A stretch of DNA of 64,000 bases, from the NCBI GenBank assembly GCA_942493145.1, contig OW818679.1, positions 2,542,001 through 2,606,000 on the forward strand, read 5' to 3'. This document shows positions 1 to 9,518 of the stretch, piece by piece (the first letter of the stretch is position 1; every line of letters begins with the position of its first letter). The position numbers and the translations under genes are program-made. This DNA comes from ENR-C20 sp942493145. GTDB lineage: Bacteria > Bacillota > Clostridia > Acetivibrionales > DTU013. The notes under the pieces are model-generated. The model saw only the letters and a program-made list of their open reading frames with translations. It had not been told where the DNA came from and made no database searches.

Positions 1-963
1 GTGGCTCATATCCATTTCCACCCCGGCCAGAAGGGCGTTCCTGACTGCTTCCCTGTTGTCCGCGGAGTGTCCGTGCACGACACATTCCGCAATGGAATTA
101 GCATCACTGACGACAAAGCCTTCAAAACCGAACCGGTCCCTGAGTACTGTCTTTAAAAGGTATTCGTTAGATGAGCAGGGGACGCCGTTCAAGTCGTTGA
201 AGGAGCACATGAAGGTGGCGGCTCCGGCCTTTGCCGCGGCCTCAAAGGGAGGCAGGTAAATATCGTGAAGCATCTGCAGCGACATGTCTACCGTATTGTA
301 ATCCCTTCCGCCGATTGCAGCCCCATAAGCTGCATAATGTTTCGGGCATGAAAGGATGTTTTCAGGGTCTGAAAGCTCCTTGCCCTGAAAGCCCTCTACC
401 CTTGCAGCCGCCATAAAACTACCCAGGTAAGTATCCTCCCCGGACCCTTCTGCGATTCTGCCCCATCGGGGGTCTCTGGCTATATCCACCATGGGGGCGA
501 AGGTCCAGTGAATACCGGCTGCTGCAGCCTCTTTGGCCGCTATGGCTGCTGTCTTTCGAGCAAGCTCAGGTTCCCAGCTGCATGACTCTGCCAGAGGAAT
601 GGGGAATATGGTCCTGAAGCCGTGTATGACATCCAGACCGAAAAGCACCGGAATCCCCAGTCTCGACTCTTCAACGGCAATCCTTTGCAGCTCATTTGCC
701 TTTTCCGCGTTGCTGATGCCTCCAAGGGAGCCGATTATGCCCTGGCGAATCTCTTCCTCATGATAATCGCGGGGCAGCTTTTCAAACTCCTGCACGGACA
801 TTTCTCCATCGACCAGCTTTTGTATGATTTCATCCACGGTCATGTCAAAAGTTCCGAATATGGAGGGTGATATCTGTGTGAGCTGGCCCACCTTTTCCTC
901 CAGTGTCATTTTCCCAAGGAGATCGTCTATCCTTTTTTCTGTATCATAGTTTATAAGTTTCAT
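1..963 (-). CDS. Glycoside hydrolase family 3 (beta-glucosidase-like), N-terminal part
   Basis: The first 321 codons are present; the reading frame stays open to base 1, so the C-terminal part lies outside the window. Residues 10-321 match the GH3 (beta/alpha)8 domain: LTLEEKVGQL-type start near residue 20, HGFRTIFPIPLAESCSW near 114-130, the KHY pair at 208-210, and the expected catalytic nucleophile Asp287 in VVSDAN. There is no signal peptide, so it is probably cytoplasmic and acts on imported oligosaccharides. AGGAG lies 10 bases before the ATG. The family releases terminal beta-linked glucose or xylose; the substrate cannot be read from this part. It runs in the same direction as the neighbouring glycosidase and two-component system. 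Confidence 0.9.
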   Translation of the reverse strand, partial: MKLINYDTEKRIDDLLGKMTLEEKVGQLTQISPSIFGTFDMTVDEIIQKLVDGEMSVQEFEKLPRDYHEEEIRQGIIGSLGGISNAEKANELQRIAVEESRLGIPVLFGLDVIHGFRTIFPIPLAESCSWEPELARKTAAIAAKEAAAAGIHWTFAPMVDIARDPRWGRIAEGSGEDTYLGSFMAAARVEGFQGKELSDPENILSCPKHYAAYGAAIGGRDYNTVDMSLQMLHDIYLPPFEAAAKAGAATFMCSFNDLNGVPCSSNEYLLKTVLRDRFGFEGFVVSDANSIAECVVHGHSADNREAVRNALLAGVEMDMSH

Positions 964-1094
964 TGAATAATCTCTCCTAAATCTGAATATAAAAATGCCT
1001 ATCCTCATTTTACTTTTTATGGTTGTACCCGTTCTGCCCCGTTTTGAACTTAAGACTGTCACTTTTCAAACCATTAAAACGATGATGACATAGT

Positions 1095-1148
1095 GGGGAC
1101 GGTTCTCAATCAGCCCTTTTTAGTGTTGGCTAATTGAGAACCACCCCC
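1095..1148. repeat. Long imperfect palindrome of the GGGGAC type
   Basis: Left arm 1095-1114 (GGGGACGGTTCTCAAT then AGCC) pairs with right arm 1128-1148 (GGCT, ATTGAGAACC, CCCC), giving about 18 base pairs around a short T-rich loop. It lies in the 272-bp gap between the GH3 gene and the end of the DUF4038 gene, where it could stop leftward transcription although no clear U-run follows. Three other hairpins containing GGGAC occur in this window, at 11176, 38017 and 42068. The rest of the gap shows nothing recognisable. Confidence 0.7.
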
Positions 1149-1235
1149 GCTCTTCCGAAATGCAGAAATAAGAAGCATCCCTTTTCCTGCCCTATTCTGC
1201 CAGATAGACGGGTGTTTATTGCTGCTATCGTAGTC

Positions 1236-2696
1236 TTATTCAGGCTTAACCGATTCATTTCCCGGTTTCATATAACCGCTTGCGTCATTATCCAGCACAA
1301 GGATCCAATCGTTTTTTGCACCACATGTCGGAGTTGTAACAGAAATAGTATCTTTCCGGTCATAAACAGCAAAAGGTTCTATTGTGGTTTTTCCAATGCT
1401 GTCATAGCACCTGCCGTCACGTGGATTGAACCACCATGCATTGATCCTGTCTCCATTAAGCCTCAACAAATCTACATCCTCAGTTCCACCGCACGTAAGA
1501 TAAACTAAAGCAAAGCTGCCCTCGCTATCGAGGCAAGCCTGTCTATGGTTTTCTAAACACCCTTCAGGACAGTTATGATTGTGGTTAATGATCTCCTGGC
1601 AGGGACGGACCCGGTAAAACGGGCGTGAGTCGATGATATCCCTCAATATCTTCATTTGCCTTGCTCCTGGCCTGTCAAGTGCTTCACGCCATGTGTACGG
1701 AAGGGGCGGAAATGGAAGATGCGGGATGCTCCTCTCCTCATTCAGCATGCACCATACACAGGAATGTCCATAGGTATGACCGAAGGAACCGGCAAACAGG
1801 GACCAGTATGCCCTGCGTCTTACTGCCCAGTCATCATGTAACGGTGAATCCGGTGCGAAGCCGTTTGGCATATCCTCATAGTTCGGCTCCCCGTCAAAAA
1901 CAGGCTTCGCAGGGATCCTCCCATAATCAGCAGCCACCTGAAGGTAGCTGCATACCGAACCATTATGTCCGGACTGCAGCATGTTGAAGGCTATCCATGC
2001 ATCCTCATCCGTCCAGTATGAGGTGGAGGAATAGTAGTTTTTCTCCTGAAAATAGGAAGTATGGTAGGTGATGAGGATATCATTCCATTCCTTATTCAGT
2101 TCATTCCATTTTAAATCCAGGCCCAGGACTCCCTTTGCCAGACCTTCCGCCATTTTGCGCCATACTGGACGATAATCCACGCCATTATGGACTGGGTGAC
2201 GGTCTCCGCCCAATGCCCAGACTATGTTGGTCCTGCAATTGTACCTCTCCCCAAGCCATTTGGCATATTCGTAGGCATTGCCGGCATTGATGGTTTTATC
2301 AAATTTACCTCCGAACCAGTCGTCTCCAGTGACCAACTGACCCCAGGCAGGCAGCAGAAGGACGTAAAGGCCGCAGTCCTCAGCCATGTCCAGTATTTTA
2401 TCCAGATATTCAAAGTAGCGCTCGTTCGGTGTAAGTGGATTGTCATCAATCAATGCCTTTTCGCCAGCCGGTGTCCTCATTTGGAAATCGACCTCCGGAT
2501 CAAGTGCGACGACCTGCACTACAGAAAAGCCCTTATCCCTGCGATTTTCCATATAATAGCGGGCATCCTTCCAGTGAAGCTCGGTCGCAATCGTCCAGGC
2601 AGTATCGGCAAGCCAGAAGAACGGTTTTCCACTTTCCTTCACCAGCCTTCTTCCGTCACTTGAAACCTTCAGTCTTTCCATTCCATCACTACCCAT
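1236..2696 (-). CDS. DUF4038 / GH140-like glycoside hydrolase with C-terminal collagen-binding-type domain
   Basis: This 486-aa protein has the DUF4038 (apiosidase-like, GH140) signature near its N-terminus: the run GKPFFWLADTAW, then GFSVVQVVAL. A TIM-barrel follows, with TNIVWALGGDRHP, DGEPNYED and an RAYWSLFAGSFGHTYG segment. The last 90 residues fit the small beta domain called Collagen_bind_2, here with NAWWFNPRDG. There is no signal peptide. The ATG at 2696 is chosen because GGAGG lies 5 bases upstream; an ATG 27 bases further out lacks this. GH140 members cut apiose-containing pectin side chains, but specificity varies widely in this family. It is probably regulated by the two-component genes immediately upstream. 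Confidence 0.85.
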   Translation of the reverse strand: MGSDGMERLKVSSDGRRLVKESGKPFFWLADTAWTIATELHWKDARYYMENRRDKGFSVVQVVALDPEVDFQMRTPAGEKALIDDNPLTPNERYFEYLDKILDMAEDCGLYVLLLPAWGQLVTGDDWFGGKFDKTINAGNAYEYAKWLGERYNCRTNIVWALGGDRHPVHNGVDYRPVWRKMAEGLAKGVLGLDLKWNELNKEWNDILITYHTSYFQEKNYYSSTSYWTDEDAWIAFNMLQSGHNGSVCSYLQVAADYGRIPAKPVFDGEPNYEDMPNGFAPDSPLHDDWAVRRRAYWSLFAGSFGHTYGHSCVWCMLNEERSIPHLPFPPLPYTWREALDRPGARQMKILRDIIDSRPFYRVRPCQEIINHNHNCPEGCLENHRQACLDSEGSFALVYLTCGGTEDVDLLRLNGDRINAWWFNPRDGRCYDSIGKTTIEPFAVYDRKDTISVTTPTCGAKNDWILVLDNDASGYMKPGNESVKPE

Positions 2697-2761
2697 AATA
2701 TCCTCCAATAGAAGCAGGCGCACCCATGTTAAATGTCGACCACGGGCATATCTATCTGCTT

Positions 2762-4360
2762 TTAAACCTTTTGCTGTTTATTTTTTCTGTAGTCAAGGGG
2801 TGAAAGGTTTGTCTGTTTCCTGAACATTTTCGAGAAATGGGAAAAGTTTGTATATCCCACGCGGGATGCTACTGTGCTTACTGGCAGATTTGTATCCGTC
2901 AGGAGTTCCTTTGCCTTTTTGAAACGCTTATGCAGCAGGTATTCGGAAAGCGGCATGCCCGTTTCCTTTTTAAATATCCTTGTCAGGTAGATCGGATTCA
3001 GGTAAACATGACTGGCGATATCCTCACAGGTTAGTTCCTTGTCGATATTCAGGTCAATATAGCTCTTCACCTTACCGACTACGGTCTTTGACTTCTCGTT
3101 TTCCGAAGCACAGACCACGACTGTATTGATCCCATGGGACAGCCACAGGACGAGGTTGTGGATGGACCGTGTAGCCTGGTCGTTTAATTCCACCGAATCA
3201 TCATCACTGAACATATTGTGCATCTGCATACCTTTGCTTCTGACAAAGGTTTCGACTATACTCATGAAATAATGCTTCAGCTGATGCATCATATAGTAAT
3301 TCAATTCTGTTGTCCTTGAAAGCTCGGTCAGATAGGCAGTCATATCCTCAATTACTTTGGCTGCGTCGAATTTATCGAGCATATCCAGCCATTTTGTTGA
3401 ATCAGGCAGAATAAGGTCTGTTATTGCCTCCGATTTCCTGTTCAGGAAAAACACCCCGTTGTTGTGGGTCACATTGTTCCTTTCAAGCAGGGAAAGCTGC
3501 CTGACCATGTTCACAAGTTCGAAGCAGTATATATCCATCCCGGCATACAGGCACAGGTCACATTTCAGATACTTGTTACAGGCTTCAATATATCTTTGGG
3601 CATCCCTCTTCAATACTTCGGAATGAATCATACCGAAATCCTCCATGTAAAAAAGGATGAGCAGACTGCCAACGCCATTTTCCACAATTATACCGTTGCC
3701 ATCCTCCTTCAGGATCACTTCCTGAGCAATGTTCTTCAGGGCAAACTCCATGATCTTTTCATCCCGCAGACTCAGCTGCTCCTCCCACCTCTGAACGCTG
3801 ATCAATACAGGAAGGAGCTTAATATCTTCAATTCCGGGCAGATTGATGTCCGAGGCCGCCTGTCTGATGTCCTTCAGTTCGGAGGGCGTCTTCTCATTCA
3901 GGATATCCAGCCAGAATCGTTCCACCAGGAGGGGCTGGTGTTCCAGCCATAGCTTGCTGAGCTTTCTGGATTCCAGTTGTTCACTTTCCCTTTTTATCTT
4001 TTCTATGGCCTTTTCCAATACCCTCACCAATTCCTCAGGCTGGGCAGGCTTCAGGAGGTAATCCAGGCTTCCGAGGTGCATGGCCTGCCGGGCATATTTA
4101 AAATCCGCATGGCAGGTGATGAAGATGCATTCCGTCTTTGGGTGATGCTCCCGGACCCAGGCCAGAAGTTCAAGGCCGCTCCCCTGTGGCATTTCAATAT
4201 CACACAGCATGATGTCTGCAGGATTCTCCTCAAAGATATCCCTGGCTTGGCGTATGTTGTATGCTTCAAAGACCTCATCAATCCCGAGTTTTTTAAAATC
4301 GACAGAAGCTTTTACCCCTTCGACTTCGAAAAGCTCGTCATCAACTATGATCAACCTCAT
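2762..4360 (-). CDS. YesN-type response regulator, receiver plus AraC DNA-binding domain
   Basis: The 532-aa protein starts with a receiver domain (about 1-120): acidic pair in IIVDDE, phospho-acceptor Asp54 in LCDIEMP, and Lys in the LLKPAQ loop. A long helical middle region (130-425) precedes a C-terminal AraC-type pair of helix-turn-helices (about 430-530) ending with GYTNFSHFSKMFRKQTNLSPLDYR. GGGAGG precedes the ATG. The start overlaps the kinase stop by 4 bases (ATGA), so the pair is translationally coupled. Such regulators usually activate nearby polysaccharide transport and hydrolase genes; the GH140-like and GH3 genes downstream are the obvious targets. Confidence 0.93.
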   Translation of the reverse strand: MRLIIVDDELFEVEGVKASVDFKKLGIDEVFEAYNIRQARDIFEENPADIMLCDIEMPQGSGLELLAWVREHHPKTECIFITCHADFKYARQAMHLGSLDYLLKPAQPEELVRVLEKAIEKIKRESEQLESRKLSKLWLEHQPLLVERFWLDILNEKTPSELKDIRQAASDINLPGIEDIKLLPVLISVQRWEEQLSLRDEKIMEFALKNIAQEVILKEDGNGIIVENGVGSLLILFYMEDFGMIHSEVLKRDAQRYIEACNKYLKCDLCLYAGMDIYCFELVNMVRQLSLLERNNVTHNNGVFFLNRKSEAITDLILPDSTKWLDMLDKFDAAKVIEDMTAYLTELSRTTELNYYMMHQLKHYFMSIVETFVRSKGMQMHNMFSDDDSVELNDQATRSIHNLVLWLSHGINTVVVCASENEKSKTVVGKVKSYIDLNIDKELTCEDIASHVYLNPIYLTRIFKKETGMPLSEYLLHKRFKKAKELLTDTNLPVSTVASRVGYTNFSHFSKMFRKQTNLSPLDYRKNKQQKV

Positions 4361-6117
4361 CCCGCCGACCTCCCTTCCTGTTCCCCCGGCTGAAGGGGCA
4401 TGACGATCCGGATCTCCGCCCCCGACGGCTGACCGTTTGAAATGTGTATTTCGGCCTTGCCGTCATACAGCAGCTTGAGCCTTCTTTGCACATTATAGAT
4501 ACCTGTATGCTCACCCTTATCATCAAAATACCGTATTCCCTTCCTGAGCTTCGCCAGTGTGTCCTCAGGGAAACCGTCGCCGTTGTCCTTTATTATGATT
4601 TCAATTGCCGGCCGCTCTCCGTTGTCAAGGATATCGGCATGTATCGAGACATGTGCGGGCTTATCCAGCGTCATGGCATATTTTATTGAATTTTCCACAA
4701 AATTCTGTACCACCAGTGGCGGAACAGGGCTATTCAAAAGGAATTCGGGGACTGCGACCTCACTGGTCAGGCTTCCCGGGAATCTCAGCTCCTGTATCCT
4801 TATATAGTTTCTTACATGCTGCAGTTCATCTTTAAGGGTAACAAAATCCATGTCCTTTCTGAACATGTATCTGAAATACTGCATCAGGCACAGTGACATT
4901 TCCTGAACAAGCTCATTTTTGCCGGATTGTGCCATCCGGTAGATGATATTCAGCGAGTTCATGAAGAAATGCGGATTGACCTGCAGCTGGAGATGACGCA
5001 GCTCCTCCTTCTGCTTGCTGATCTGCTCTTCATACACACTGATCCGCAGGTCATGGATCTGGTCGAGCATATTGTTGAACGTATCCCTGAATATTATAAA
5101 TTCGTCAGAGGTCTTTTTTTGCGGAAGCCGGATTTCTATATCCCCGTCCCTGATCTTTTTCATGGCGGATAAAATTCTGTTAATCGGCATCAGCAGGACC
5201 TTTCTAAGAAAGAAGAAGCTTATGGGAATCAACAGAATAGAGGCGAATGCTATGACCTGAATGATCCGTTTCAGATAAGGCAGGTTCTCCAGAATATCCC
5301 TGTCCGGTACGACCGCGATAAGGTTGAATTTTCCCTTTGTGGACCTTTCCCCTACTACAAGGTAGCTGGTTTTATCCCCCGTCAGGTAGTAATTGCCGAA
5401 ATCCCCATTCAGGTCAACTTCATTGAGATCAATGGATTTTGAAGTTGCCAGCAGCATCCCGTCGGAGCCGGTCAGCATGGAAGCTCCCGAAGGGCCCAGG
5501 TCGATAAGGGTCAACGGCATGAGTATCCTTTGAGCACTGACCCAGGAGCCGATGTAGTTGTTGCCGGCCTGAATTATCCGTATAAGATAATATTGTCCAT
5601 CGACATTGACAGGAAACCAACCACGTCCATATAGTTCCATAGCTCCCGGTAAAATTTCCACATCACTTTTTACGATTTCGAAGATGCTTTCCCTTTCGCT
5701 AAGGCTTCTTGCCTCATCAAAGACGTAAATAAAATCGTTATCTTCTACAGAATAAAAGAACAAGCCATTGATGTTCCGGTAAGAGCCGAGATCATCCTGC
5801 ATCTTGTTGGATATACCGATCTTGGTCATCATCCGGTCCGATTCATCACTGATGGTATCAATCGACTGGATATCCATATTGGAGCTTGCCATGGTCGTCA
5901 GATAGACGTCTACATATCCCAGGTTCACGTCGATCTGCTGCATATAGAGGGACAGCATGTTTTTATTTGACTCGGCGACCTGGTTATGGATTACATTGAT
6001 GGCGTAGAAATTATCATAGATAAGGAAGCCGATCAGGGGAAGAAGTATTGCCAGTACTCCGATGACCAGCTTTGAACGTATGGAATTCAATGAAATTTTC
6101 GGCAGATGGTTTTTCAT
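4357..6117 (-). CDS. YesM-type membrane sensor histidine kinase
   Basis: This 586-aa kinase has an N-terminal membrane helix (about 17-38), an extracellular sensor region of roughly 240 residues, a second membrane helix (about 290-312), a HAMP linker, and a His_kinase domain with the phosphorylated His in QLQVNPHFFMNSLN. The ATPase domain shows the N-box VVQNFVENSIKYAM and the G-box DNGDGFPED. The ATG at 6117 is preferred over one 15 bases upstream because GGAG then sits 5 bases before it. It phosphorylates the response regulator encoded next. The ligand is unknown; related sensors detect plant oligosaccharides. The preceding 120 bp hold no gene. Confidence 0.93.
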   Translation of the reverse strand: MKNHLPKISLNSIRSKLVIGVLAILLPLIGFLIYDNFYAINVIHNQVAESNKNMLSLYMQQIDVNLGYVDVYLTTMASSNMDIQSIDTISDESDRMMTKIGISNKMQDDLGSYRNINGLFFYSVEDNDFIYVFDEARSLSERESIFEIVKSDVEILPGAMELYGRGWFPVNVDGQYYLIRIIQAGNNYIGSWVSAQRILMPLTLIDLGPSGASMLTGSDGMLLATSKSIDLNEVDLNGDFGNYYLTGDKTSYLVVGERSTKGKFNLIAVVPDRDILENLPYLKRIIQVIAFASILLIPISFFFLRKVLLMPINRILSAMKKIRDGDIEIRLPQKKTSDEFIIFRDTFNNMLDQIHDLRISVYEEQISKQKEELRHLQLQVNPHFFMNSLNIIYRMAQSGKNELVQEMSLCLMQYFRYMFRKDMDFVTLKDELQHVRNYIRIQELRFPGSLTSEVAVPEFLLNSPVPPLVVQNFVENSIKYAMTLDKPAHVSIHADILDNGERPAIEIIIKDNGDGFPEDTLAKLRKGIRYFDDKGEHTGIYNVQRRLKLLYDGKAEIHISNGQPSGAEIRIVMPLQPGEQEGRSAG

Positions 6118-6253
6118 TTGTTCTCCATTCAACCGGTTTAGCGTATTTGATGCATTCAGGCCTAATCAGATGCACCCTTTTCGGATACTTTTATTATAGA
6201 TACCCATAAAATGAATGTCACTAATTAAATTATGTAAAACTTCTTGTATCAGA

Positions 6254-7255
6254 TTATACCCTCTGCGCAGTTACCACGAGCATGGCGATGTTACCCACGA
6301 TCTCATCCACCGGCGCGCTGCGTGAAAAATCGGTGACGGGCTTTGCAAAGCCTTGGAGTAAAGGCCCAGGCGCAGAGGCTTTCGCAAAAAGCTGGACCAG
6401 TTTGACACCGATATTACCTGCAGCCAGATCCGGAAAAATGATGATATTGGCTTTTCCTGCAACCGGACTTCCGCCGGGAACCTTCTTCGCAGCTGCAACG
6501 GGAATAAGAGCAGCATCCAGCTGGAGCTCACCGTCTACCAGCAGGCCGGGACGTCGCTCACGAACCAGCTCGACGGCCTTTGCCACCTTTTCGACCTCTT
6601 CATGTTGGGAACTCCCCTTTGTGGAAAAGGAAAGCATGGCGACCCTCGGCTCCCAGCCCAGCAGGCAGCTGACAGTATCCGCAGAGGATATGGCGATGTC
6701 CGCCAGCTCGCTGCTGTCAGGCCGTGGGCAGACAGCACAATCGGAAATGGCTACAAGGTTCCCCTCCGAGCCTGCAAAGCCTGGTACCTCTAGTATGCCC
6801 AAGCTCGAAACGGTTGAGATTCCTTCCTTCAGCCCAATGATCATCTTGCTGGCCAGGATCACTTCACCAGTGGTGTGGCTGATCCCTGCAGCAAGGCAGT
6901 CAGCCTCCCCCTGCTTCACGAGCATAGCCCCGAAATACAGGGGGTTCCTCATTTTGCGCTTCAGCGTTGACACAGTGAACTCCTGATTGGATTCCAGAAA
7001 CCCGTTTATAAGCTGCTCACATTTCGCCTCGTCAGTATGATCCATAAATGTGAAGCCATCTACCGGGATACCTTTTTCAACTGCGAGGGCGGTAATCGAT
7101 TCCCTGTTCCCTATAAGCACCGGAAAGGCTATGCCCAAATCCAGAACTTTTCGGGCAGCCAGCAGCACCTTCTCCTCTTCTGGTTCCGGCAGCACCACCC
7201 TCTTCGGCGATTTCTTCGCTTTCTCAAGCAATAATTGCATAACTTCAGCGCTCAT
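6254..7255 (-). CDS. pta: Phosphate acetyl/acyltransferase
   Basis: The 333-aa protein is full length for the short-form Pta/Ptb family: VVLPEPEEEKVLLAAR at the start, CLAAGISHTTGEVILAS near 130, SDCAVCPRPDSSELADIA near 187, and a C-terminal GNIGVKLVQLFAKASAPGPLLQGF segment. It exchanges CoA and phosphate on a short acyl group, leading to ATP formation through an acyl kinase, which is not in the window. GGAG lies 8 bases before the ATG. It is the last gene of a leftward run with the CocE-type hydrolase, acyl carrier protein and flavoprotein, so the acyl group handled here may be one released by that cluster and not only acetate. Ptb-like specificity is an alternative. Confidence 0.88.
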   Translation of the reverse strand: MSAEVMQLLLEKAKKSPKRVVLPEPEEEKVLLAARKVLDLGIAFPVLIGNRESITALAVEKGIPVDGFTFMDHTDEAKCEQLINGFLESNQEFTVSTLKRKMRNPLYFGAMLVKQGEADCLAAGISHTTGEVILASKMIIGLKEGISTVSSLGILEVPGFAGSEGNLVAISDCAVCPRPDSSELADIAISSADTVSCLLGWEPRVAMLSFSTKGSSQHEEVEKVAKAVELVRERRPGLLVDGELQLDAALIPVAAAKKVPGGSPVAGKANIIIFPDLAAGNIGVKLVQLFAKASAPGPLLQGFAKPVTDFSRSAPVDEIVGNIAMLVVTAQRV

Positions 7256-7333
7256 GTCTGTATCTCCACATCATTCTTAATTTATTGCTGTCATGCACCT
7301 TGCATTTAAGCAGCCTGTCAGAAAGTACATGTC

Positions 7334-9112
7334 CTATCGATAAACACGCCCCGCTGCCACATATTTGGGCGGGATCACTGGTACCTGCAGCCATGAGTCA
7401 TATCTTCCACCGGTATGGATGAGGTTGTTGCCCTTGTTGTCCAGCTGCCAGCCGAGGGGCTCGAACCAGCCTTCCCGCTTATAGAATCCGGATATGTTGA
7501 TGCGCAGCTTCTCTCCCTTGTACCAGATCCTGCTGTGAGGCCAGATTTCAATCTCAAGGGGCACAATTTCACCGGGCTTGAGCTTCAGGTCCCTCTGGTT
7601 GGCCAGTACCGGCTGGTAATCGGTAGAGAGCTTCTCATCCAGCTCGCGGCGGGAAGCCCTGATCTTGCCCCATGCGCCCGGGTGCGGTTCGCCCAGTACG
7701 GAGGTCGGCAGGAATTTGCCGTCCTTGTCCAGCTTCTGGATGTTGATGAACAGGTCGAGGTTATCATGGGTCTCTGCCTGAACCCAGAGATGGAGCTTCA
7801 TAAAACCGGTCAATTCGGTATCTTCCTCAAATGTATAAACAAAATTGGCGTGCCCGGTGTTGCCGTCAAAGCTGACCTTATCTTCTGCTGCTACCGGCCC
7901 GGAGGAAATGGAATCCTTCACGCCTTCCTTCTCATTGGCGTTAAAGGGTGCATGAGATGTATCGGTTACATTCGCAGCATCCAGATACAGCTTCCTGTAA
8001 TCGGTCCGTGCAAGCGGGAATTCGGTTTCGGCGCGGTTGGTCTGGAAGTCGAAATCATAGGCGTCCATGACCTCTATGCGCACCTTCGGCGTCAACTCCC
8101 AGCCGTTGTGGATTTCCTTGAGATAACGGTCGAAAAAGCGCCTCAGGTCTTCAATCCCCTCATAGCAGAATGCATCCGGCCACTCGAATTCACGATGGGC
8201 GCGCATCCATTTCTTGCCTGAACGAATCTTCATGAAGCCCATGAAGGAACCCCTTAGGTGCATGTGGCTCCAGCTTGCTGTCACGTAGGCGGGGACTTTG
8301 ATCTTTTCAAACTTGACGGCCTTATCCTGCCAGTATTCGTTCAGGTAGGGATACTTGTCCATCATGGCCACCATATCGTCAATATAGCCGTCACCCGTCA
8401 TGAAAGCTACGATGTTTTCAACAAAATCTTTTCCGGGTATGCCGCCTTCAAAGGCAGATTCCCTGTATATATCAGAGGTTCCTTCCCATGGTGCGATGCA
8501 AGCCAGGTGCGGCGGCTGTTCTGCTGCGACCCTCCACTGGCTCATGGCAACTCCTGAGTTGCCTGACATGCCTACCTTGCCGCTGCACCAGTGCTGCCGG
8601 GCCAGCCACTCTATCACATCATAGCCGTCCTTGCCGTCACTTGTGCCGAATATCTGTGAATCACCCTGTGAATGGCCACAGCCACGCGGGTCCACATTGA
8701 CGACGGCATAACCATTGAGACACCAGTAGCCGGGGTCCGGGGATTCGAATTTTGACATCTCCGATACCGTTCCTGCCGGAACACCCATCATGCGCCATTC
8801 GTCATTGGGGCGCTTCCCGAAAAAGCTCCAGGATATGAGTGCCGGTATGCTTTTTGCCCCATCAGGCCTGTAAATATCAACATATAGGATCGTACCATCA
8901 CGAAGAGGGATCGGGACGTCCTGTTCGCACAGGATCCCATCCGCCGCCAAGTAGGTACGCTGGTTGATCTTCGGGCAGTATCCGAAATTCGTTTCGGTGG
9001 TGTTTGCAGCGATCTCTTCGGGGGTCAGCGGCTTCCTGGCCTTCCTGTATATGGTCTCCAGCTCGATGTTTCCGAACTTCTCTATTTTCATGATCCTATC
9101 CGACTCAGCCAT
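7334..9112 (-). CDS. CocE/NonD-family alpha/beta hydrolase (S15 type)
   Basis: This 592-aa cytoplasmic protein has the X-Pro dipeptidyl-peptidase S15 core: ADGILCEQDVPIPLRDGT, YVDIYRPDGA, the DPRGCGHSQGD oxyanion segment, and the nucleophile elbow GMSGNSGVAMSQW. The C-terminal 230 residues match the jelly-roll found in cocaine esterase and relatives. The ATG at 9112 is chosen because AGGAGG sits 6 bases upstream; an ATG at 9169 would add 19 residues without a ribosome site. Members hydrolyse esters or amides; the substrate is not predictable. An acyl carrier protein gene lies immediately upstream, which raises the possibility of thioester or ester hydrolysis in the same pathway. Confidence 0.88.
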   Translation of the reverse strand: MAESDRIMKIEKFGNIELETIYRKARKPLTPEEIAANTTETNFGYCPKINQRTYLAADGILCEQDVPIPLRDGTILYVDIYRPDGAKSIPALISWSFFGKRPNDEWRMMGVPAGTVSEMSKFESPDPGYWCLNGYAVVNVDPRGCGHSQGDSQIFGTSDGKDGYDVIEWLARQHWCSGKVGMSGNSGVAMSQWRVAAEQPPHLACIAPWEGTSDIYRESAFEGGIPGKDFVENIVAFMTGDGYIDDMVAMMDKYPYLNEYWQDKAVKFEKIKVPAYVTASWSHMHLRGSFMGFMKIRSGKKWMRAHREFEWPDAFCYEGIEDLRRFFDRYLKEIHNGWELTPKVRIEVMDAYDFDFQTNRAETEFPLARTDYRKLYLDAANVTDTSHAPFNANEKEGVKDSISSGPVAAEDKVSFDGNTGHANFVYTFEEDTELTGFMKLHLWVQAETHDNLDLFINIQKLDKDGKFLPTSVLGEPHPGAWGKIRASRRELDEKLSTDYQPVLANQRDLKLKPGEIVPLEIEIWPHSRIWYKGEKLRINISGFYKREGWFEPLGWQLDNKGNNLIHTGGRYDSWLQVPVIPPKYVAAGRVYR

Positions 9113-9188
9113 ATTCATCCTCCTAAATGTTCTTAATTCATTAGCAAACCTATTTGTAATCCTGCTCACGATGGGTCCGGCATGTACC

Positions 9189-9431
9189 TCAGAACAGCGA
9201 CGCTACATAGATTGCTGCATCCAAAAGCGTCTGACGCCTTTTAAATTCCATGAAGTTGATTTCTATGTCAAACTCGTCCTCGATGGTTGCAATGATTTTA
9301 ACCAGATCTAAGGAATCAACTTTTAAATCCTCAACGAATTTTGTGTCCCCAGTTATGGACCCTTCATCCTTTTTCAGCAATGCAGTGGTTTTACCGATCA
9401 TAAGCTCCAGAATTTCATCCCTTAATCCCAT
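9189..9431 (-). CDS. Stand-alone acyl carrier protein
   Basis: An 80-aa acidic helical protein with the phosphopantetheine attachment motif DSLDL; the modified residue is Ser40. Flanking KFVEDLKV and KIIATIEDEFDIEI are typical of acyl carrier proteins. The start at 9431 has GGAG 8 bases upstream; two upstream in-frame ATGs have poorer spacing. It is unlikely to be the housekeeping fatty-acid carrier, because no fab genes are near. Instead it sits between an FrdA-like flavoprotein and a CocE-type hydrolase. It may carry an acyl substrate for reduction by the neighbouring oxidoreductases; that is inference. Confidence 0.9.
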   Translation of the reverse strand: MGLRDEILELMIGKTTALLKKDEGSITGDTKFVEDLKVDSLDLVKIIATIEDEFDIEINFMEFKRRQTLLDAAIYVASLF

Positions 9432-9518
9432 ATTCATTACTCCTTTTATCATTTATCACTTATATGTTTTGATCGTCCAGGACAGTATTTTTAATTCATC
9501 GAATCATCATTCGTCAAA

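Noticed and set aside
1134..1508. 124-aa rightward frame overlapping the DUF4038 gene end
   Set aside because: It begins in a palindrome and runs antisense to a well-supported gene.
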